Source of the DNA: Variovorax sp.
Lineage (GTDB): Bacteria; Pseudomonadota; Gammaproteobacteria; Burkholderiales; Burkholderiaceae_C
Direction of reading: 5' to 3'
Length of the DNA stretch: 64,000 nt
Assembly (NCBI GenBank): GCA_017744935.1
Contig: JAGIAI010000004.1
Location: 62,001 to 126,000 of the forward strand
A program made the translations under genes and the position numbers. The notes below the pieces were generated by a model. That model was given only the letters and a program-made list of their open reading frames with translations. It was not told where the DNA came from and ran no database searches. Shown here in pieces: positions 59,617 through 64,000 of this stretch. The stretch's first letter is position 1. Each line of letters begins with the position of its first letter.

Positions 59617-60573
59617 ATGCATCGCATCGGCTATGTGCTTCCTGAAGGCTTTCAGGTCATGACCTTTAGTACCCAACCCGTCTTCGAGCTCGCCAACCTG
59701 CTCGCGCGCAGGACGGTCTATGAGGTCGAGAACTACGCGCTCGAAGGCGGGGCGGTGCGCGCGTCGTTCGGACTGACCGTCCACGCCCGGCCGCTCACGG
59801 CCCGCAGCAGTGCCGACACCTGGATGGTGGCCGGCGCCGTCGATCCGCTGGCCACGTCGGCCGCGCCCGCGCTGCTGCGGCTGGTGGACAAACTCGGCAG
59901 CAGGGCCCGCCGGATCTGCGGCCTTTGCACCGGCGCCTTCGTGATGGCGGACGCGGGGCTCCTCGATGGTCGTCGCGCGACGACGCACTGGTACTGGGCG
60001 GATGCGCTGCAGCGACGTCATCCCGAAGTCCAGGTGGAGGCCGATCGCATCTACATCACCGACGGGTCCGTGTGGACCTCGGCCGGCATGACGGCGGAGA
60101 TCGACCTGGCGCTGGGACTGGTCGAGGCGGACCTTGGCCCCGAGCTTGCCCGGTCCGTCGCGCACCGGCTCGTGATGCACCAGCGCCGATCGGGAGGGCA
60201 GTCCCAGCACTCCGAGATGCTCAGGCTCGCGCCCAAGTCCGACCGCATCCAGCAGGTGCTCGAACACGCGCGGCGCCACCTGGCACAGCCGTTGAGCGTG
60301 GAGGAACTGGCCGATGTCGCGCACCTGAGCCCGCGCCAGTTCAGCCGCGTGTTTGCCGCGGAGACGGGCCAGTCGCCGGCGAAGGCGGTCGAAGGGCTGC
60401 GGATCGAAGCGGCGCGGCTCATGCTCGAAAGCAGCCGGCATCCAGTCGAAGTGGTAGCGAAGGAGACGGGCTTTCGCGACCGGCGTCACTTGCGCGAGGC
60501 GTTCATGCGGGGCTTCGGCGTACCGCCACAGGCCGTCCGGAGAGAGGCGCGCAAGACCACGTTGCCGAAGTAG
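59617..60573 (+). CDS. GlxA-type AraC regulator
   Basis: A 318-residue regulator with an N-terminal DJ-1/PfpI-like domain (YVLPEGFQVMTFSTQPVFEL, RARRICGLCTGAFVMADAGL) and a C-terminal AraC helix-turn-helix (LSVEELADVAHLSPRQFSRV, VVAKETGFRDRRHLREAFMR). The nucleophile elbow cysteine is present in GLCTGAF, but such domains usually bind ligands rather than catalyse. It may control the divergent thiolase. Family members regulate metabolism of quaternary amines, arginine and fatty acids. Confidence 0.92.
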   Translation: MHRIGYVLPEGFQVMTFSTQPVFELANLLARRTVYEVENYALEGGAVRASFGLTVHARPLTARSSADTWMVAGAVDPLATSAAPALLRLVDKLGSRARRICGLCTGAFVMADAGLLDGRRATTHWYWADALQRRHPEVQVEADRIYITDGSVWTSAGMTAEIDLALGLVEADLGPELARSVAHRLVMHQRRSGGQSQHSEMLRLAPKSDRIQQVLEHARRHLAQPLSVEELADVAHLSPRQFSRVFAAETGQSPAKAVEGLRIEAARLMLESSRHPVEVVAKETGFRDRRHLREAFMRGFGVPPQAVRREARKTTLPK

Positions 60574-60749
60574 ACGAGCCATGCCAGCGACAGCGTATTG
60601 GCGGAGTCTCGACAATCGATTTTGTGAAAAGTACTGTGTGCGATGCGTCTCGCAGATACATAGCAATACGCAATTCAGGGCGAAACGGCTTTGGGAGCCC
60701 AACATTCACGGCGTACCGGTTCAATCCTCACTCTTGCAAAGGAGCCATC

Positions 60750-61319
60750 GTGAAGATCCCAAGCAGCATCCGCGTTCGTTTCACCCAAGTTCTCATTGCC
60801 GCCACGGCCGCCGCAGCCGTCGTGTGCTTTGCCGCTTCCGGCCCCGGCAGCGCTTCGGCGTCGCAGTCCCGGGCCGCGCCCGAGTTCAGGGACATCGATC
60901 ACTGGATCAACTCGCCGCCGCTCAAGCTCGAAGAACTGCGCGGCAAAGTGGTGCTGGTCGATTTCTGGACGTACACCTGCATCAACTGCCTCAATCACCT
61001 TCCGTACGTGAAGGAGTGGAACGAGAAGTACAAGGACCAGGGCCTGGTGGTGGTCGGCGTGCATACCCCCGAGTTCGCTTTCGAGAAGTCGACCTCTAAC
61101 GTGCAGGACCCAGTCAAGCGGTTGCAGATCAAGCACGCCGTCGCGCAGGACAACAGCTATGCGACCTGGAAATCGTTCGACAACCAGTACTGGCCGGCGG
61201 TCTACCTGATCGACAAGAACGGAAAGATCGTCTACTCGCACTTCGGCGAAGGCAGCTATGCGACGACCGAGAAGAAGATCCAGGCATTGCTCGCGGAGCC
61301 GGCGCCGTCCGGGTCATGA
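60750..61319 (+). CDS. Thioredoxin-fold redoxin, membrane-anchored
   Basis: A 189-residue TlpA/DipZ-like protein. The N-terminal anchor or signal is VLIAATAAAAVVCFAASG. The active-site region is LVDFWTYTCINCLNHLPYVK, where CINC replaces the usual CGPC, and a cis-proline is in NQYWPAVYLIDKNG. It should reduce or oxidise protein thiols in the periplasm. The start is GTG 60750 after AAAGGAG. The upstream GTGAAAAGTACTG region has no clear promoter by eye. Confidence 0.88.
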   Translation: MKIPSSIRVRFTQVLIAATAAAAVVCFAASGPGSASASQSRAAPEFRDIDHWINSPPLKLEELRGKVVLVDFWTYTCINCLNHLPYVKEWNEKYKDQGLVVVGVHTPEFAFEKSTSNVQDPVKRLQIKHAVAQDNSYATWKSFDNQYWPAVYLIDKNGKIVYSHFGEGSYATTEKKIQALLAEPAPSGS

Positions 61320-61320
61320 C

Positions 61321-61458
61321 ATGAAGAGGCTGTGGTTCGCGCTCATCTTCTTAGCGGGGGGCGTGGCGCACGAAGTACGCAACCCGTTCAACTGCTTGTG
61401 CATCACGGCCCCGCAGCACGGAAGAGCTGGAGCCGGAGCATTCCGGATTCCGATCTGA
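61321..61458 (+). pseudogene. Relic of a histidine-kinase H-box in a short frame
   Basis: The ATG at 61321 opens a 45-codon frame that begins LWFALIFLAGGVAHEVRNPF and ends ARGAGAFRIPI-like at 61458. GGVAHEVRNPF(N) is almost exactly the H-box of a PAS-type sensor histidine kinase, yet no dimerisation or ATPase domain follows. The frame overlaps the MaoC gene, which lacks a normal start here. This looks like a short scrap of a kinase gene left or inserted by recombination. It could also be a coincidental match. Confidence 0.35.
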
Positions 61459-61880
61459 AGGTCGGCGACACGTTCACGACCGGCACCTTCGAAGTGAAGG
61501 CCGAGGACATCAAGCGCTTTGCGGGCGAGTTCGATCCGCAGCCTTTTCATCTCGACGAGGATGCGGCGCGCGACACGTTCTTCGGCGGCCTCGCCGCCAG
61601 TGGCTGGCATACCGCCGCGATCACGATGCGCTTGCTCGTCACGGGTGGTCCGCACCTCGCCAACGGCATCATCGGCGCTGGCGGCGATGTCGAGTGGAAG
61701 GCGCCGACGCGACCTGGCGACGTGCTGCATGTCGAGAGCGAGGTGATCGACCTGATTCCGTCGCGCTCGCGGCCCGACCGGGGCGTCGTCGTGCTGCGCT
61801 CGAGAACGATCACGCAGCGCGGCGACATCGTGCAGGTGTCGACGGCCAAGCTGATGGCGACGCGCCGCAGTTCTTCCTAG
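61398..61880 (+). CDS. MaoC-family dehydratase
   Basis: A hot-dog-fold hydratase. DLKVGDTFTTGTFEVKAEDI, then FAGEFDPQPFHLDEDAARDT carry the conserved Asp and His of R-specific enoyl-CoA hydratases, and FFGGLAASGWHTAAITMRL the acyl-binding helix. From DLKVGD on it is complete. No ATG precedes it; the best in-frame start is GTG 61398 (160 residues), with an ATT at 61439 closer to the family start but improbable. The stop overlaps the convergent LysR stop by 4 nt. Confidence 0.85.
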   Translation: MHHGPAARKSWSRSIPDSDLKVGDTFTTGTFEVKAEDIKRFAGEFDPQPFHLDEDAARDTFFGGLAASGWHTAAITMRLLVTGGPHLANGIIGAGGDVEWKAPTRPGDVLHVESEVIDLIPSRSRPDRGVVVLRSRTITQRGDIVQVSTAKLMATRRSSS

Positions 61881-62800
61881 CGGACCGGCCGGGGCCGCCT
61901 GAGAAACTGGTGGCTCTCGAAAAGCTCGACCACCCAGTCGATGAACACGCGCACCTTGGCGCTGAGATAGCGGTTGGGCGGATAGATCACGTTGACCGGG
62001 ATGTGGTCGACCGTCCAATCTTCGAACAGCGTGACCAGGCCGCCTTCCGCCAGTACCGGCTCCACGCCATACGTGGGCGCCTGGATGATCCCGAGCCCCG
62101 CGACGCCCGCAGCCAGGTAGGCGCTCGTGTCGTTCACCACCAGCCGATGCGCGAGCGAGAGTTCGAGGCGCTCCTCGCCTTGCCTGAAGCGAAATGGCAG
62201 CGGCTTGCCCGCGCGTGACGAACTCAGGCCGATGGTCGGCACCGTGTAGAGGTCCTGCGGGCTCGTGGGCGTTCCATGCGCAGCGAGGAACTGCGGCGTT
62301 GCGACGGTCGTGAAGCGGAACTCGCCGACGCGGCGCGCAACGAGGAACTGGTCTGTCACCTCACCCACGCGGATCGCGCAATCGATGCCTTCCGCCACGA
62401 GATCGGCCTGACGGTTGGTGGCGCCGAGTTCGACCTGCACCTGCGGATAGCGTCGATAGAACTCATCGAGCGCGGGCACGATGACCAGTGCGGCAAGGCC
62501 TGCGGCTGTTTCGATCCGCACGCTGCCGGAGGGCGATGCGACCGACTGCTTCGCGGAAGACTCGATGTCCGCCAGTTCGGCGAGAAGGCGGACGACGCGC
62601 TCGTAGTAGGTCGCGCCTTCGGCCGTCACCGTGACGGAGCGGGTGGTACGGTGCAGCAGACGTATCTTGAGGTCTTCCTCCAGGCTCTGGATCAGCCGTG
62701 TGACGGTGGCGTTCGGGAGACTGAGCGTGTCGGCTGCCTTGGTGAAGGTGCCGGCCTCCACGACGCGCACGAAGGCTGTCATTGCGGCAATGCGGTCCAT
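61877..62800 (-). CDS. LysR-family regulator
   Basis: A 307-residue regulator. The N-terminal helix-turn-helix is MTAFVRVVEAGTFTKAADTL with LPNATVTRLIQSLEEDLKIR, then the linker helix and effector domain (SGSVRIETAAGLAALVIVPA). It is in the same subgroup as AaeR/DsdC-like proteins that use the start MDRIAAMTAFV. Its target cannot be told; the neighbours are the MaoC gene (convergent) and the ChaC-like gene (divergent). Confidence 0.92.
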   Translation of the reverse strand: MDRIAAMTAFVRVVEAGTFTKAADTLSLPNATVTRLIQSLEEDLKIRLLHRTTRSVTVTAEGATYYERVVRLLAELADIESSAKQSVASPSGSVRIETAAGLAALVIVPALDEFYRRYPQVQVELGATNRQADLVAEGIDCAIRVGEVTDQFLVARRVGEFRFTTVATPQFLAAHGTPTSPQDLYTVPTIGLSSSRAGKPLPFRFRQGEERLELSLAHRLVVNDTSAYLAAGVAGLGIIQAPTYGVEPVLAEGGLVTLFEDWTVDHIPVNVIYPPNRYLSAKVRVFIDWVVELFESHQFLRRPRPVR

Positions 62801-62941
62801 CGGTAAGACGCTCCCGGCTGAGGTGGTGGGGGATGATAGCGCCGCACCTCCGCAGCCCGGGGGCGCCTGGTGCGCGTTTCGGAATGACGTATTGCTCGGC
62901 CAGCGATGTCTGTTTGGCGCGCCTTTCCGTAGATTCGGGGC

Positions 62942-63634
62942 ATGCCAATCGAACTGGACCCGGGTGCGCTCGGAATGCGCGAACGCCTGTCGCATGCCGA
63001 CTTTCTTGTGAACGCACGCGCAAGCGCGCCAGACGGATTCAGGATGCGCACGCACGCGGATTTCGAGGGAACGCTGGAGCGGATCATGCGCAGCCACCGC
63101 CCGGGCGATCCGCTGCATGTCTTCGCCTACGGCTCCCTGATGTGGAACCCGGCGCTGGTGCATGACGCGCAATTCAGGGCGCGCATCCATGGCTGGCATC
63201 GCAGCTTCTGCATCCGCAGTTTCGTCGGCCGTGGCACACCCGAATGCCCCGGCCTCATGCTCGCGCTCGACAAGGGCGGCTCGTGCAACGGAATGCTGCT
63301 GCGCATCCCTGCATCGAACGTCAGCGAGGAAGTGGCGCTCCTGTGGCGCCGTGAGATGACCTGGGGCACCTACGACGCGCGCTGGACGACGGCGCTGGTC
63401 GACGCGGTGCCGATGCGGGCCCTTGTCTTCATCGTCGACCGGCGGCACGAGCGCTACGTCGGAAGGTTGCCGGTGCAGGAGACGGCGCGCCTCATCAACT
63501 GTGGACGCGGCGCGCTCGGAACCTCCCGCGAATACTTCGACGCGACGCTACGCAAGCTCGGGGAACTGGGTATCCGCGACGTCGCGATGGAACGCCTTCA
63601 CGACGCGGTTCACATCGGGACGCTGGCGCGCTGA
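62942..63634 (+). CDS. ChaC-type gamma-glutamylcyclotransferase
   Basis: A 230-residue ChaC protein. HVFAYGSLMWNPALVHDAQF has the YGSL substrate loop and the GWHRSFCIRSFVGRGTPECP region is characteristic. The catalytic glutamate is in LWRREMTWGTYDARW. ChaC enzymes act on glutathione, releasing 5-oxoproline and Cys-Gly. The first Met at 62942 or Met12 (62975) are possible starts. The 3' end overlaps the convergent small gene at 63610 by 25 nt. Confidence 0.9.
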   Translation: MPIELDPGALGMRERLSHADFLVNARASAPDGFRMRTHADFEGTLERIMRSHRPGDPLHVFAYGSLMWNPALVHDAQFRARIHGWHRSFCIRSFVGRGTPECPGLMLALDKGGSCNGMLLRIPASNVSEEVALLWRREMTWGTYDARWTTALVDAVPMRALVFIVDRRHERYVGRLPVQETARLINCGRGALGTSREYFDATLRKLGELGIRDVAMERLHDAVHIGTLAR

Positions 63635-63825
63635 TCGGCCTTGTAGACCACGACTTCGTGCTGCGCTTCGGTGCTTGCCCACGCATGGTGGCTCGTGGCC
63701 AGGGAGCACGCGCTGTAGATGCCCGCCGCCACCACCAGTGCATTGACGACTGCCACGAGGCAGCTTCGAAGCGTCACATGGCGCATTGCAGGATGTGACT
63801 TGGCGCTTTCATTGAGGGTGTTCAT
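63610..63825 (-). CDS. Small single-helix membrane protein
   Basis: A 71-residue protein with one membrane helix (CLVAVVNALVVAAGIYSACS, about residues 22-41) and polar ends. GGAGG lies upstream of the ATG. No family is recognised. The 3' part overlaps the end of the ChaC gene in the opposite direction. Confidence 0.55.
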   Translation of the reverse strand: MNTLNESAKSHPAMRHVTLRSCLVAVVNALVVAAGIYSACSLATSHHAWASTEAQHEVVVYKADQRASVPM

Positions 63826-64000
63826 CGCGGGCCTCCGTGGTGCCGTTTGCTCATTGCATGTCAGTCACTCTAGGCGCCGCGGCCCGGGAGAAAAAGGATG
63901 GGAATGACAAAGCGCTTTTGGTCGGACGACAACAATGGAAGGTGGTGCGTCGAGCGCGATTGTTTCGATCGCGTCAACACGCTTGTTCAGTTTTACTAGG
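63826..64000. other. Intergenic end of window
   Basis: No convincing gene. A 33-codon plus-strand frame (63898-63999) has a weak AAGG just upstream and is probably noise. CGCGAT (63955-63960) and ATCGCG (63968-63973) form a 6-bp inverted repeat around 7 nt that could be an operator for a gene beyond the window. Confidence 0.3.

Noticed and set aside
63898..63999. A 33-codon frame at the window end
   Set aside because: The AAGG is too close to the first ATG and the codon use is unlike neighbours; could be real only if longer evidence existed.
1..64000. CRISPR arrays, tRNA or rRNA genes, insertion sequences, integrase or phage modules
   Set aside because: No spaced repeats, cloverleaf-like segments, transposase motifs or terminal inverted repeats were recognised.

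Overview
The window looks like a chromosomal stretch of a high-GC betaproteobacterium, most likely a Variovorax-like member of the Comamonadaceae (Burkholderiales). This is inferred from content: high GC with strong third-position bias, a Bug-type solute receptor, TRAP and amino-acid ABC importers, many LysR/AraC/GntR/MarR regulators each beside a small catabolic operon, an AlkB alkane hydroxylase and an aromatic-ring flavin hydroxylase. No tRNA, rRNA, CRISPR array, transposase or phage module was seen.

Left part (1-19030). A small hydrophobic-peptide transcription unit ends in a strong terminator (256-419). A leftward operon (855-5878) carries a class V aminotransferase and a complete polar amino-acid ABC importer, with a divergent YheO-type regulator and a palindromic operator between them. 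Next come a Tat-exported deaminase-like amidohydrolase, an AraC regulator, an alpha/beta hydrolase, an exported cupin, a HAD phosphatase translationally coupled to a transketolase, a lone solute receptor, and a 3-hydroxybenzoate hydroxylase-like gene with a divergent MarR regulator.

Middle (19198-41000). A group that looks like stress or cell-surface functions holds DUF3606, a glycogen-debranching-type glucosidase with a glycosyltransferase, a three-gene FAD/cytochrome c sugar dehydrogenase, an unusual four-gene set (NodS-like methyltransferase, divergent acyl-CoA-dehydrogenase-like protein, small GT2, PIG-L deacetylase) and a PRC-barrel protein. An AlkB hydroxylase follows. Then comes a compact leftward operon: TRAP importer, split transketolase, SDR, TRAP receptor, a second full-length transketolase and a 2-hydroxyacid dehydrogenase. 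It is preceded by a coupled 23-codon leader ORF and a divergent LysR gene with a textbook T-N11-A box.

Right part (41201-64000). It contains DNA polymerase II with a striking change in motif B, a threonine dehydratase, a Nudix hydrolase, a lower-GC membrane protein, an apparently leaderless ArsR gene with an SRPBCC partner, and a GntR-controlled divergent unit (aminotransferase, Bug receptor, hydratase against a fused FAD/Fe-S oxidase). A Thr/Ile leader-peptide attenuator precedes homoserine dehydrogenase. The end holds two gamma-glutamylcyclotransferases, a lone branched-chain amino-acid receptor, thiolase, GlxA-type regulator, thioredoxin-like protein, MaoC hydratase and a LysR gene.

Most of the region is modular catabolism: importer, two to five enzymes, and a neighbouring regulator. 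The most interesting items are the attenuator, the polymerase motif B substitution, the NodS/PIG-L/GT2 cluster, the three transketolases, the leaderless promoter, and two gene relics (a fumarylacetoacetase-family tail and a histidine-kinase H-box).
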